Source: JAPEKQ01 sp964516845
GTDB lineage: Bacteria > Joyebacterota > Joyebacteria > Joyebacterales > Joyebacteraceae
DNA length: 64,000 bases
Assembly: GCA_964516845.1 (NCBI GenBank)
Contig: CAZEXP010000001.1
Coordinates: forward strand, 170,347 to 234,346
Direction: 5' to 3'
The number at the start of each line of letters is the position of its first letter. Positions within the stretch are counted from its first letter, which is position 1. Below, piece by piece: positions 24,660 to 34,069 of this stretch. A program made the translations under genes and the position numbers. Under the pieces are notes generated by a model that saw nothing but the letters and a program-made list of their open reading frames with translations, was not told where the DNA came from and searched no databases.

Positions 24660-25885
24660 CCGACTCGTCCCGAAACCGCATGAAGATCGCCCTCATAACG
24701 CTCGGATGCCCTAAAAACCTGGTTGACGCCGAGATCATGCTCGGCCTGCTCGATGAGGCAGGCCACACGCTCGTCGCCAGTCCCGACGGCGCCGAACTCG
24801 CCATCGTCAACACATGCTCCTTCATCGCTTCGGCGGTGCAGGAGTCGGCCGACGTCGTCCGGGGCTGCCTCGAACTCAAGCGTCAGGGGCGCCTTGGCTC
24901 CGTTCTTGTGACCGGCTGCCTGCCGCAGCGTTACGGTGACGGTGTGTTCAGGATGTTGCCCGGTGTCGACGGAGTTGTCGGATGCTCCGACATAGCAGAG
25001 ATCGCCGGCGCCGTCGCGGCGGTCCAGGCAGGCGCGTCCGTCACCGCCGTGCACGAGCCTGTCTTCCTCTACGACCACACAACGCCGCGNNNNNNNNNNN
25101 NNNNNNNNNNNNNNNNNNNNNNNNNNNNNNNNNNNNNNNNNNNNNNNNNNNNNNNNNNNNNNNNNNNNNNNNNNNNNNNNNNNNNNNNNGCGGAACTCCT
25201 CGCGGAGCTTGACGAGACCGGCATCGACTGGATCCGTATCCTCTATACGCATCCGGCCCACCTGACGGATGACGTTGTCGACGCCGTGGCATCGCTCAAC
25301 TCGGTCGTTCCGTACCTGGACATCCCGATCCAGCACATTGCCGGTCACATCCTGAGTTCGATGGGGCGGTGTACGGACGGCGAGCAGATCCGCGCGCTCG
25401 TGGGACACGTTCGTGACCGCATACCGGACATCTGGATCCGGAGCTCCGTTATCGTCGGGTTTCCCGGCGAGACGGACCGGGACTTCGAGGAGCTGACCGA
25501 GTTCATTGCCACGGGAGCGATAGAGCATCTCGGAGTCTTCGAGTTCTCTCCGGAGGACGGTACACGGGCAGCGCTCATGGACGATCAAGTGCCGCAGGAA
25601 ACCGCTTCCGCACGCGCACGCGAACTCATCGAGCTCACGGAGTCTCTCGCAGTGACGCGCGGCACGCGACTCGCCGGCCGGCAACTGACGGTGCTCGTTG
25701 ACGAGGTCGGTGAACGGCGGATCACGGGACGGCACGCGGGGCAGGCCTGGGAGCTCGACGGCGTCGTCTCCGCTCCCGCGACGACCGGCGTGAACCGGGG
25801 AGACATGGTCGAGGTCGAGATCGCTGGACCGCTCGGTTTCGACCTGGAGGGGGCCATCAGGCGCCCCCCGGGAGAAACCGCTTGA
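24656..25885 (+). CDS. rimO: Ribosomal protein S12 methylthiotransferase RimO (interrupted by assembly gap)
   Basis: A radical-SAM enzyme that methylthiolates Asp88/89 of ribosomal protein S12. Visible: the UPF0004 domain from MKIALITLGCPKNLVDAE through VNTCSF and VTGCLPQRY (its three cluster cysteines), then after the gap DWIRILYTHPAHL, YLDIPIQHI, VGFPGETDRDFEEL and the C-terminal TRAM domain. The radical-SAM CxxxCxxC motif is missing because it falls in the N run. RimO proteins have about 70 residues there, so the 100 N is probably too short by roughly 100 bases. GTG 24656 overlaps the lolA stop (GTGA); ATG 24680 at the conserved MKIALITLG is an equally good start. Confidence 0.9.
   Translation: MTDSSRNRMKIALITLGCPKNLVDAEIMLGLLDEAGHTLVASPDGAELAIVNTCSFIASAVQESADVVRGCLELKRQGRLGSVLVTGCLPQRYGDGVFRMLPGVDGVVGCSDIAEIAGAVAAVQAGASVTAVHEPVFLYDHTTPXXXXXXXXXXXXXXXXXXXXXXXXXXXXXXXXXXAELLAELDETGIDWIRILYTHPAHLTDDVVDAVASLNSVVPYLDIPIQHIAGHILSSMGRCTDGEQIRALVGHVRDRIPDIWIRSSVIVGFPGETDRDFEELTEFIATGAIEHLGVFEFSPEDGTRAALMDDQVPQETASARARELIELTESLAVTRGTRLAGRQLTVLVDEVGERRITGRHAGQAWELDGVVSAPATTGVNRGDMVEVEIAGPLGFDLEGAIRRPPGETA
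25090..25189. other. Assembly gap of 100 N inside rimO
   Basis: Exactly 100 undetermined bases, the standard placeholder for an unknown-size scaffold gap. The frame on both sides is compatible with this length, but family comparison predicts a longer missing piece including the radical-SAM motif. Confidence 0.97.
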
Positions 25886-25911
25886 TGATGCAACAGGCGC
25901 TGTGCTAGCGT
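25882..25911 (+). promoter_or_regulatory. Sigma70-type promoter for radC
   Basis: TTGATG -35 (25882-25887, overlapping the rimO stop), an 18-base spacer and TAGCGT -10 (25906-25911), 30 bases before the preferred radC start. It may also serve the mre cluster. Confidence 0.55.
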
Positions 25912-25940
25912 ATCCGGGATTCGGGGGTGGAGGTGTGGGG

Positions 25941-26588
25941 ATGAGGAATGAGAGGTTCGGGGGGATACCGCCAGTGCAGCCCACCGACGCCGAGCTTCTG
26001 GCGCTTCTCGCGTCGGGGGCCACGGGTTCGGTGCCGGCGGATGTGGTGTCGGACAGTCTGCTGGCGGAGTTCGGCTCGTTGTCGGCTGTTCTCAGGGAAC
26101 CGTCATCGAGCCTCGCGAGAGTGCGCGGCGTTGGTCGATCGCTCACCGCGAAGATCCGGGCCGCCCGCGAGATCGGACAGCGGTTCGCAAGGACCGAGAG
26201 CACAGCACCGCGGCTCCATGTCTCGGGACCGGAGGATGTTGCGGACCTTCTGCTCGACGAGATGCGCGCACTGGACCGAGAGCACTTCCGGGCGATCCTC
26301 CTCAACACCAAGAACAGGATCCTCGGTGTCCGGACGATCTCTATCGGTTCACTCAACGCGTCGGTCGTCCACGCCCGCGAGGTCTTCAAGGCGGCCGTCA
26401 CGGAGAGCGCTCAGGCGATCGTGCTGGTGCACAACCATCCATCCGGACAGCCTGAACCAAGCCCGGAGGATCTCGCCGTGACGGATCGTCTTGTCCGCGC
26501 GGGGCGCATCCTCGGTATTGAGATACTGGATCATGTCATACTCGGCAATCGCGAGTACGTAAGCCTCAAGGAACTCGGGCACATCTGA
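25941..26588 (+). CDS. radC: RadC-family JAB/MPN domain protein
   Basis: 215 aa. The N-terminal half contains a helix-hairpin-helix (SSLARVRGVGRSLTAKIRAAREIG). The C-terminal half is a JAMM metalloprotease-like domain with the motif VLVHNHPSGQPEPSPED (two His and an Asp for zinc). It is named DNA repair protein RadC by tradition, but the repair role is disputed and the biochemical function is unclear. ATG 25941 follows GGAGGTG; the frame extends to 25902 without a better ribosome site. Its place directly upstream of mreB is a common arrangement. Confidence 0.93.
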   Translation: MRNERFGGIPPVQPTDAELLALLASGATGSVPADVVSDSLLAEFGSLSAVLREPSSSLARVRGVGRSLTAKIRAAREIGQRFARTESTAPRLHVSGPEDVADLLLDEMRALDREHFRAILLNTKNRILGVRTISIGSLNASVVHAREVFKAAVTESAQAIVLVHNHPSGQPEPSPEDLAVTDRLVRAGRILGIEILDHVILGNREYVSLKELGHI

Positions 26589-26690
26589 TACGCGGCGGTC
26601 TGGTGTCACGAAGGTGGCGCTCCGTCGCCTCCCGGGTCGCTCAGGCGCCAAGTCAACGGCTCCCAGCCGCGGCCTCGACAGGAAACCGCC

Positions 26691-27725
26691 ATGTTTTGGG
26701 ACTCCATTCTCGGAATCGTCAACGACGTCGCAATCGACCTCGGAACGGCGAACACGCTTGTCTATGTCAAGGGCCGCGGGGTCGTGCTCAACGAACCGTC
26801 CGTCATCGCGGTCGAGAAAGCCACGGGGAGAGTCGTCGCGGTCGGCCACAAGGCGAAGGAGATGCTCGGGCGCACACCCGACGGGATCAAGGCGCTCCGA
26901 CCACTCAAGGACGGTGTGATCGCCGACTTTGAGGGAACGGAGGACCTGCTCCGGGAGTTCATCCTCCAGGTGCAGCGCCGCCGTCTCCTCGTCAGACCGC
27001 GGATGGTCATCTGCGTGCCCTCCGGCATCACCGAGGTCGAGCGGAGAGCCGTACAGGATTCCGCAGAACACGCCGGCGCACGCGAGGTGTTCCTCGTTGC
27101 CGAGCCCGTCGCGGCGGCCATCGGGGTCGGTCTTCCGGTCGAGAAGCCGGCCGGCAATATGGTCGTCGACATCGGAGGCGGGACGACGGAGATCGCGGTC
27201 ATAGCGCTCTCGGGCATCGTGAATCACACGTCGGTGCGCGTGGGTGGAGACGAGATGGACGAGGCGATCATGAACCACCTCCGACGCAGTTACAACCTGC
27301 TCATCGGCGAGCAGACGGCCGAGAAGATCAAGATCCAGATCGGATCGGCCTATCCTCTTGAGGAGGAAATGGAGGCGGAGGTGAAGGGTCGGGACCTCGT
27401 CGGAGGCGTCCCGCGCACGCTCAAGATCACCTCGGAAGAGATTCGTGAAGCGCTTCAGGAGCCGATCTCCGCGATCGTCGAGGGACTCAAGCTCTCACTC
27501 GAGGAGACTCCGCCCGAGTTGGCCGCGGACCTGGTCGATCGAGGCATTGTAATGACCGGAGGCGGATCGCTCCTCAGAGGACTGGACGTGCTGCTCCGCG
27601 AGGAAACGAAGCTACCGATCAACGTCGTCGAGAACCCGCTGATCTGCGTCGTGCTGGGCACCGGTAAGATCCTCGAGAACCTATCGCACTACGAACCTGT
27701 CCTCATGCGCTCCGCCAAGAGGTAG
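26691..27725 (+). CDS. mreB: Rod shape-determining actin homologue MreB
   Basis: Forms membrane-associated filaments that guide cell-wall elongation. 344 aa, canonical length. Nucleotide-binding actin motifs are clear: IDLGTANTLVYVKGRGVVLNEPSV, VVDIGGGTTEIAV and IVMTGGGSLLRGLD. The N-terminal MFWDSILGIVNDV could be the membrane-binding amphipathic helix. It starts the conserved mreB-mreC-mreD-mrdA-rodA order, which implies rod-shaped cells. Confidence 0.98.
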   Translation: MFWDSILGIVNDVAIDLGTANTLVYVKGRGVVLNEPSVIAVEKATGRVVAVGHKAKEMLGRTPDGIKALRPLKDGVIADFEGTEDLLREFILQVQRRRLLVRPRMVICVPSGITEVERRAVQDSAEHAGAREVFLVAEPVAAAIGVGLPVEKPAGNMVVDIGGGTTEIAVIALSGIVNHTSVRVGGDEMDEAIMNHLRRSYNLLIGEQTAEKIKIQIGSAYPLEEEMEAEVKGRDLVGGVPRTLKITSEEIREALQEPISAIVEGLKLSLEETPPELAADLVDRGIVMTGGGSLLRGLDVLLREETKLPINVVENPLICVVLGTGKILENLSHYEPVLMRSAKR

Positions 27726-27733
27726 GAGAGCGG

Positions 27734-28684
27734 ATGGTCTCGCTGCTTGCGCGGTTTGTACGTGAGAACCGCGAGATGTCTACGCTCATCATCTGCGCCC
27801 TTATCTCACTGACGCTCCTGGCGCTGCCCCCGGCCGTCAAGAACGCCGTGTCGCTCGTCGTGTCGACACCCATACTCGGCCCGGTCAAGCAACTCACCAG
27901 CGGAACCACCGAACTCGTGCGCGTCCGCCGGGAGAACACGGACCTCCGCCGCCTCACGATAGAGCTGATGGAGGAGCGATCGAGCCTCCTGTCGGCCCGC
28001 CACGAAAACGACCGCCTTCGCGAACTCACGAGCTTCCTCATCTCCTTCGAGGAGGAGGAACGCTTCGAGATGATCCCGGCAAGCGTCATCGGCATGCCGG
28101 GCGGACGTGTCCTCGAGGGGATCGAGATCGACCGCGGCCTCGAACACGGCATCGCCCCGGGAATGCCCGTCATCGTCTCGGACGGACTGGTCGGAAAGAT
28201 CTCGCGCGCGTTCCCCGGCAGGTCGCTGATAGAACCTCTCACAAGCGCCTCGTCGGCGGTCGCAGTGACGGTCGAACGAAGCCGCATCCGCGGCATCGTG
28301 CGCCCGCGCTATCGCTCCGCCGCGCAGCTGCTCAGTTGGGAGATGGAATACGTTCCGGCCCGCTCGGACATTCGGGCGGGCGACCGCGTTGTCACCTCGG
28401 GACTTGGCGGCGTCTATCCGCCGGGTCTGGTCGTTGGAGAGGTGACGGTGGCATCCGAGGGACCGCTGACGATGTCGGTCGTCGTCAAGCTCGCGGTCGA
28501 ATTCGCGACGACGGAACAGGTGTTCGTAGTGACGGGACGCGCAGCCGCCGAACCCGGCCGCGGTGACCGGCTCGAGGAACTCGCGCGGACCCTTCTTGGA
28601 ATCACGCCCGGAAGCGAGACCGACTCGCTCGCCGGCGCCGCCGACCCGAACGCGCCGACAGCGGCGGCGGAGGGCAATCGATGA
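27734..28684 (+). CDS. mreC: Rod shape-determining protein MreC
   Basis: A bitopic membrane protein linking MreB to the elongation synthases. 316 aa: an N-terminal transmembrane helix (STLIICALISLTLLALPPAV), a coiled coil (VRRENTDLRRLTIELMEERSSLLSARHENDRLRELTSFL), then the two beta domains with VIGMPGGRVLEGIEIDRGLEHGIAPGMPVIV and GDRVVTSGLGGVYPPGLVVGEV. It starts eight bases after mreB and ends overlapping the mreD start by four bases. A Gly/Ala-rich tail of about 30 residues follows the domain. Confidence 0.96.
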   Translation: MVSLLARFVRENREMSTLIICALISLTLLALPPAVKNAVSLVVSTPILGPVKQLTSGTTELVRVRRENTDLRRLTIELMEERSSLLSARHENDRLRELTSFLISFEEEERFEMIPASVIGMPGGRVLEGIEIDRGLEHGIAPGMPVIVSDGLVGKISRAFPGRSLIEPLTSASSAVAVTVERSRIRGIVRPRYRSAAQLLSWEMEYVPARSDIRAGDRVVTSGLGGVYPPGLVVGEVTVASEGPLTMSVVVKLAVEFATTEQVFVVTGRAAAEPGRGDRLEELARTLLGITPGSETDSLAGAADPNAPTAAAEGNR

Positions 28685-29178
28685 GGATGGGACCCTACAT
28701 CGCCTTCTGCGCGATCGCCGTCGTCCTCGACGCCACGCTGGCTCCCGAGATCGAGATCCTCGGCGCGCGGCCGGACTTCGCCGTGCTCGTCCTCGTCTAT
28801 GGCGCTCTGCTGATGGGGGGACGGACCCCGATCGTTTCCGGTTTCTTCATGGGACTCATCGCGGACTCCGAGCTGCCCGAGTACCTGGGCCTCAATGCGC
28901 TGGCCCTTGCGATCACCGGGTACCTGGTCTCCAGACTTCTCGACCACCTCGTCAAGGCGAACGTCTTCGTTCAGTGCACGGTCATCGCGGGAGCGACGCT
29001 CCTGCACGACCTTATCTACTACGTCGTCTACTACCGGAACCACCTCGACCTGTTCGGCCGGTTCTTCGTTCACCAGGCGCTTGTTGGAGCCGTGTACACG
29101 GCCGTGCTCGGCGCCGTCGTCTATGCGGTGGCACGGGCTGGGAACTGGAGGGGTGTGACCAGTGCCTCTCACCGGTAG
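28681..29178 (+). CDS. mreD: Rod shape-determining protein MreD
   Basis: An integral membrane component of the elongasome (165 aa) with about five transmembrane segments, for example YIAFCAIAVVLDATLAPEIEI and FAVLVLVYGALLMGG. The sequence LGARPDFAVLVLVYGALLMG matches the conserved first part of MreD. Its start overlaps mreC (ATGA) and its end overlaps mrdA by 17 bases, so the three proteins are produced in close proportion. Confidence 0.92.
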   Translation: MRMGPYIAFCAIAVVLDATLAPEIEILGARPDFAVLVLVYGALLMGGRTPIVSGFFMGLIADSELPEYLGLNALALAITGYLVSRLLDHLVKANVFVQCTVIAGATLLHDLIYYVVYYRNHLDLFGRFFVHQALVGAVYTAVLGAVVYAVARAGNWRGVTSASHR

Positions 29179-31114
29179 AGACACCGCCACGCTCGATGAA
29201 CGAAAACTGCGTTCCCGCGCGCTCCGACTTGCCGCGGTCGTCGTCTGCATGATCATCGTGGGACGCCTCGGCTGGCTCCAGCTCATCCGTGGCGAGTTCT
29301 ACCGCAATCTCTCCGAGGACAACTACGTTCAGGGCTTCGAGGTCCGCGCGCCACGCGGACTCATTCTGGACCGCCATGGCGAGATCCTGGCCGACAACCG
29401 GGCATCGCTCTCGGTCACGATCTCGCGCCTGAATCGCCGCGATGATCTGTCCGTCGCCGTGCTGCTTTCCCGGCTTCTCGACGTGGATGAGGCCTACGTC
29501 GCCGAGAAACTGGAAGAGGCCTCGGGCCGATTCTACGGCAATGTCGTGCTCGTCGCCGACGCAGACTTCGAACAGATAGCGCGCGTCGAGGAACACAGAT
29601 CTGAACTGCCCGGCGTCAAGGTCGAGGTGGCGGCCGTGCGACGCTATCTCTACGACGCCTTGGCCACGCACGGTATCGGATACGTCGGCGAGGTCTCCGA
29701 CGCGGAGCTCCCCTCGATGGGTCCGCTCGGCTACGGCGCCGGCGACGTCGTCGGGAGAACGGGGGCGGAGCAACGCTACGAACTCGTGCTCAGGGGCAGG
29801 GATGGAGCCGAGTACTGGGTCTGTGACGCCGTCGGACACGAGCTCTATCCGTTCGAGGGCGGTCCCTCGCGCGAGGTCCGTCCCGGACACAGCCTCATGC
29901 TGACGCTCGACCTCGACGCGCAGCGAGCCGCCGAGGAGGCGCTGACGCGGCACGATGGCGGATCGGTCGTGGCCATCGAGCCCTCCACGGGCGAGATACT
30001 CGTTCTGGCGTCTCAGCCCGCTCCGAACCCGAACGAGATCGTCGACGGCATCACGGAGGTGGAGTGGCAGGCGCTGACGGGGTCGGACGGACACCCGCTG
30101 CTGAACCGCTCCATCCAGGCCACCTACCCGCCGGGGAGTCCGTTCAAACTCATCACGGTCGGAGCCGGCCTGGAGACGGGTCTCGCCAATCACCACGACA
30201 CCATCACGTGCACGGGCGCGTACAAGTACGGCATTCGGACGTTCCGATGCTGGAAGCGAGAAGGCCACGGGGTCGTCGACGTCATGAAGGGCGTTGTCGA
30301 GTCGTGCGACGTCTACTTCTACCAACTCGGTGCGAGGCTCGGCGTGGCGCAGCTCATGGACTGGGCCGAGCGCGCCGGGATCGGACGTCGGACCGGCATC
30401 GACATCGCCGGCGAGGTCAGCGGCAATGTTCCGACGCCCTCGTGGTACGACCGGATATACGGTGCGCGCCGCTGGAGCCGGGGCGTCGTCCTCAACCTCG
30501 CCATCGGTCAGGGAGAGCTCCTCGTCACGCCGCTCCAGATGGCCTGCATCGTCTGCGGGATCGCCAACGAGGGACCCGTCCATGCCCCGCACATTCTCAA
30601 GCGCGTGGAAACGTACTCCGGACGCGTCCTCGGAACCGCGAGAACGACGACGGCGTATGAGATCCCGTTCTCGCGCAGCACGTTCTCGTTCATCAAGGAA
30701 TCGATGGTCAACGTCGTCGAGGCGTCGAACGGTACGGGGAAGCTGGCGCGCGTGCCGGGGATCAAGGTCGCGGGCAAGACGGGGACGGCGCAGAATCCAC
30801 ACGGTGAGGACCACGCCTGGTTCGTCTCGTACGCCCCGGCGGACGATCCTCAGATCGTCGTCGCGGTGCTCATCGAACACGGCGGCGGCGGCGGAGCCAT
30901 AGCGGCGCCGATAGCGGCGGAGGTCATCCGCGCGTATCTCGGGATCAAACCCCCGGAGCCAAAGCCCGCCCGTCCGGTAGCGGCGGCTGTCGGAGATAAC
31001 CCGCTGACAGCGGCAGGCTCCGAAGCCGGCATGATGACACCCGTCGACCCGGACGACAGGAACCACGGGACCGCCGAGGACACGGGACCCGGTGACGGGA
31101 GGGCCGACGAGTGA
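29162..31114 (+). CDS. mrdA: Penicillin-binding protein 2, elongation transpeptidase
   Basis: Class B transpeptidase that cross-links peptidoglycan during elongation with RodA. 650 aa with one N-terminal membrane helix (ALRLAAVVVCMIIVGRLGWLQ) and a dimerisation region. The catalytic domain has SPFK (nucleophile near residue 326), SCD in place of SxN as in E. coli PBP2 (SAD), and KTGTAQ near residue 539. GTG 29162 overlaps mreD. The last ~50 residues are Pro/Ala-rich and outside the catalytic fold. Its stop overlaps the rodA start by four bases. Confidence 0.96.
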   Translation: MPLTGRDTATLDERKLRSRALRLAAVVVCMIIVGRLGWLQLIRGEFYRNLSEDNYVQGFEVRAPRGLILDRHGEILADNRASLSVTISRLNRRDDLSVAVLLSRLLDVDEAYVAEKLEEASGRFYGNVVLVADADFEQIARVEEHRSELPGVKVEVAAVRRYLYDALATHGIGYVGEVSDAELPSMGPLGYGAGDVVGRTGAEQRYELVLRGRDGAEYWVCDAVGHELYPFEGGPSREVRPGHSLMLTLDLDAQRAAEEALTRHDGGSVVAIEPSTGEILVLASQPAPNPNEIVDGITEVEWQALTGSDGHPLLNRSIQATYPPGSPFKLITVGAGLETGLANHHDTITCTGAYKYGIRTFRCWKREGHGVVDVMKGVVESCDVYFYQLGARLGVAQLMDWAERAGIGRRTGIDIAGEVSGNVPTPSWYDRIYGARRWSRGVVLNLAIGQGELLVTPLQMACIVCGIANEGPVHAPHILKRVETYSGRVLGTARTTTAYEIPFSRSTFSFIKESMVNVVEASNGTGKLARVPGIKVAGKTGTAQNPHGEDHAWFVSYAPADDPQIVVAVLIEHGGGGGAIAAPIAAEVIRAYLGIKPPEPKPARPVAAAVGDNPLTAAGSEAGMMTPVDPDDRNHGTAEDTGPGDGRADE

Positions 31115-32334
31115 TAGACCGCCGCCAGCTTCGCGATTTCGACATCGGACTCTTCGTGACGATGGTCCTCATCGTCGTCATCGGCGTCGTGATGATCCAC
31201 AGCGCGACACACGCCGTGGACGGCGGCGCATCCTCTCTCGTCAAGCGGCAGTTTCTCTGGGCTGGTCTGGGCATCATCCTGCTCACCGCGGCCATGTTCG
31301 TGCCCCAGGACACACTCGACGCGCTGGCGCCGTTCTTCTACGCCCTGGCGCTGCTGCTGCTCATCGCGGTGCTCTTCGTCGGTGTCGGGAAGACGGGGGA
31401 GAAGCGATGGTTCGACCTTGGACCGATGAGGCTCCAGCCAAGTGAGCTGGCGAAGTACGCGACGATCTTCGTACTCGCGAAGTACCTTGCGAGGAAGAAG
31501 ACCCGCCTGGACCGTCCGGTCCACCTGGCGTTCCCACTCGCGATCGTGCTCGTACCAACCCTGCTGGTGCTCCGCGAACCGGACCTCGGGACATCCATCA
31601 TATTCCTGCTCATGCTCCCGCCGATGCTCTACTGGGCCGGGTTGCGCCCCGTGCTCCTGCTCATTATGCTGGCGCCCGTCGTCAGCATGATCATCGCGTT
31701 CAATCTCGTCGCGTGGCTCGTGTTCGTGGCGGTACTGGCGTGGCTTCTCTACGTGTCGCGGCTCTTCGTCGTCGACAAGCTGATCGTCTTCGTCATCACC
31801 GTCGTCATGGGACGATTGAGCCCGTTCCTGTGGAATCACCTCAAGGACTACCAGCGTCACAGAGTCCTTGCCTTCCTCAATCCCGAGAAGTACCGTTTCA
31901 GTACCGGTTACCAGCTGATCCAGTCGAAGATCGCCATCGGGTCGGGATCGGTGTTCGGGAAGGGCTTCCTCCAGGGAACACAGAAGAACTTCGCGTTCCT
32001 GCCCGAGCAACATACCGACTTCATCTTCTCGGTGCTGGCCGAGGAATTCGGATTCGTCGGGTGCGCCGTCGTCATCGCGCTCTATCTCTACCTGGTCATC
32101 CGCATGCTCAGGCTGGCGTCGCAGGTACGCAATCGGTTTGCGGGGCTGGCGATCGTCGGCATAGCGAGCGCGCTCTTCGTCCAGTCGGCGATCAACATCG
32201 GCGTGACGCTGGGGCTCTCGCCCGTCACGGGCATGACACTGCCGCTTCTGAGCTACGGAGGGTCCTCGCTGCTCGTGACGATGACTTCGATCGGCATCGT
32301 GCTCGGCATGGGGCTTCGGAGAATGGAGTACTAG
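31111..32334 (+). CDS. rodA: SEDS peptidoglycan glycosyltransferase RodA
   Basis: Polymerises lipid II into glycan strands during elongation together with PBP2. 407 aa with about ten transmembrane segments. SEDS markers are GKTGEKRWFDLGPMRLQPSELAKY and, near the end, GLSPVTGMTLPLLSYGGSSLL. The loop holding FLPEQHTDFIFSVLAEEFGF contains the conserved catalytic Asp. GTG 31111 overlaps the mrdA stop (GTGA). The central cytoplasmic region (about residues 190-260) is longer than in E. coli RodA. Confidence 0.97.
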   Translation: MIDRRQLRDFDIGLFVTMVLIVVIGVVMIHSATHAVDGGASSLVKRQFLWAGLGIILLTAAMFVPQDTLDALAPFFYALALLLLIAVLFVGVGKTGEKRWFDLGPMRLQPSELAKYATIFVLAKYLARKKTRLDRPVHLAFPLAIVLVPTLLVLREPDLGTSIIFLLMLPPMLYWAGLRPVLLLIMLAPVVSMIIAFNLVAWLVFVAVLAWLLYVSRLFVVDKLIVFVITVVMGRLSPFLWNHLKDYQRHRVLAFLNPEKYRFSTGYQLIQSKIAIGSGSVFGKGFLQGTQKNFAFLPEQHTDFIFSVLAEEFGFVGCAVVIALYLYLVIRMLRLASQVRNRFAGLAIVGIASALFVQSAINIGVTLGLSPVTGMTLPLLSYGGSSLLVTMTSIGIVLGMGLRRMEY

Positions 32335-32335
32335 G

Positions 32336-33130
32336 ATGCATCCCGTCCTCTTCCACATCGGGTCACTGCCCATACGCAGCTACGGTCTGATGGTCGCCCT
32401 CGCGTTCGCGGGCGCCATCCTCCTGGCGCGCCGCCGCGCCACGGCACGGAACGTCGAGCCCGACGCCATCATCGACCTCGCCTTCTTCGTCATCATCGCG
32501 TCGATCATCGGCGCCAGGATCACATATGTCATCGTTCACTGGGAGTACTACGCGGGTGACATGCTCCGCGCATTCAAGCTATGGGACGGTGGGCTGGCAC
32601 TCTACGGCGGGATGATACTCGGCGTGATCTGTGGTCTCTGGTTCTTCAAGCGTCGCGGCATCAACCCGTGGGCAGGCGCGGACATCACGGCGCCGTCGCT
32701 CGCCCTCGGTATCGGGATAGGAAGGATCGGGTGTTTCCTCAATGGATGCTGCTTCGGGAAGCACTGTGAGCTCCCCTGGGCGGTCACGTTCCCGACCGGA
32801 TCGGGCGCGGGGACGTACTTCCCCGGCGTGTCGCTCCACCCGACGCAGCTCTATGAGTCCGCCGCCGCCTTCGCGGTCATGGCCATCCTTCTGCTGCTCG
32901 ACAGGAAGCGGCGCTTCCCGGGCTTCCTGCTCTGGTCCTTCATGCTCCTGCTGTCGGTCTATCGCTTCCTGATCGATCCGCTCCGCTTCTACGAATCGAC
33001 TTCGATGGTGGTCGAAAGCCCAACCTTCAACCTCTCGAGCAACCAGTTCATCGGCGTGTTCCTCGCGGCGATCTCGATCGCCTTTCTGGTCGTGCTCTCG
33101 AAGCGCTCGGAGCGGCACCGCACCCCCTGA
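32336..33130 (+). CDS. lgt: Prolipoprotein diacylglyceryl transferase
   Basis: Transfers diacylglycerol from phosphatidylglycerol to the lipobox cysteine, the first step of lipoprotein maturation; many lipoproteins are encoded in this window. 264 aa, about seven membrane helices. MHPVLFHIGSLPIRSYGLMVALAF and GGLALYGGMILG are typical, and GRIGCFLNGCCFGK is the signature motif in the cysteine-containing variant seen in several non-proteobacterial groups. ATG 32336 starts two bases after rodA. Confidence 0.95.
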   Translation: MHPVLFHIGSLPIRSYGLMVALAFAGAILLARRRATARNVEPDAIIDLAFFVIIASIIGARITYVIVHWEYYAGDMLRAFKLWDGGLALYGGMILGVICGLWFFKRRGINPWAGADITAPSLALGIGIGRIGCFLNGCCFGKHCELPWAVTFPTGSGAGTYFPGVSLHPTQLYESAAAFAVMAILLLLDRKRRFPGFLLWSFMLLLSVYRFLIDPLRFYESTSMVVESPTFNLSSNQFIGVFLAAISIAFLVVLSKRSERHRTP

Positions 33131-33142
33131 GATCCGCAACCT

Positions 33143-33919
33143 ATGTCGAACGACGATCGCCCGGGGAGAACCCGGGAGTTCCCGATGGTCATCCGGCGAG
33201 CGCTCCTGAACTTCGCGCTCCCGGACTCCTGCCTGCACTGTCACGCACCGCTTCTGAGCGGGGAGCCGTGTCTCTGTCCGCCCTGCCGAAGCGGTCTTCG
33301 GCTGGACCCGGGACTCCTCACGCTCACGTCGCTCGAGGATCACCCGCGCACGCGACTTCCGATGTCCGCGGACGGCCCGGACGCCCCGGCGACGGCCGTC
33401 TATGCGGCGCCGTACGACGGGGCCGCGGCCACGCTCATCCGTGCTCTCAAGTTCGCCGACCGACCGGACGCCGCCGCACTCCTCGGGAGTCTCACGGCCA
33501 AGCTGCTGGGAATGTTGCTGACGCGGCCGGAGCGGGAGCGCGCCCTGCTGGTTCCTCTGCCGCTCCATCGGACGAGACGGCGCGAGCGGGGATACGATCA
33601 GACCCGCCTGCTGGCGGAGGAGATGGCGGGGACTGACGGCTACCGGGTCGCTCGTCACCTCCTCAGACGCATCCGGCCGACCCGCCCGCAGACACGTCTC
33701 ACCCGGCCCCAGCGTCTCTCCAACGTCCGGAATGTCTTCCGGGTCATCGGAGTACCTCATCCTGACGCTCTATGCATCCTCGTCGATGACGTCGTCACGA
33801 CCGGCGCGACGCTCGCCGCCGCGCGCGCGGCGCTGGAACAGGCCGGCGCCGTCGTGCGGCTCGCCGTGGCCGCGACCGGCCCAAAGGGACACGACCGGAG
33901 TTCCGAAGCGCCGCGGTAG
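33143..33919 (+). CDS. comF: ComF-family amidophosphoribosyltransferase-like protein
   Basis: 258 aa. The N-terminal DSCLHCHAPLLSG...CLCPPCRSGL is the zinc-ribbon of ComF proteins. The C-terminal phosphoribosyltransferase fold has the PRPP loop LVDDVVTTGAT and the conserved RERGYDQTRLLAEEM segment. ComF acts in natural transformation in Firmicutes and Proteobacteria, but many homologues have no proven role. ComEC is encoded 20 kb downstream, so competence is possible. It ends the mre-rodA transcription unit. Confidence 0.9.
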   Translation: MSNDDRPGRTREFPMVIRRALLNFALPDSCLHCHAPLLSGEPCLCPPCRSGLRLDPGLLTLTSLEDHPRTRLPMSADGPDAPATAVYAAPYDGAAATLIRALKFADRPDAAALLGSLTAKLLGMLLTRPERERALLVPLPLHRTRRRERGYDQTRLLAEEMAGTDGYRVARHLLRRIRPTRPQTRLTRPQRLSNVRNVFRVIGVPHPDALCILVDDVVTTGATLAAARAALEQAGAVVRLAVAATGPKGHDRSSEAPR

Positions 33920-33984
33920 GGGGGGGCGGAGGCCAGTGCGGGGCGGAAGAGCCCACGGTTAGGGCGTTTCCAACGCGAATCGGG

Positions 33985-34013
33985 TTGACACCCATATGGC
34001 CCGCGCGTAGTAT
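33985..34013 (+). promoter_or_regulatory. Sigma70-type promoter of the glycolytic operon
   Basis: A perfect TTGACA -35 (33985-33990), a 17-base spacer and TAGTAT -10 (34008-34013). The leader to the pfp start would be about 50 bases. This is one of the best promoters in the window. Confidence 0.8.
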
Positions 34014-34069
34014 GTGGAGCTCGGAAAGAAGATAGAGGCAACTTACCGACAATTCCTACGGAGGCACTC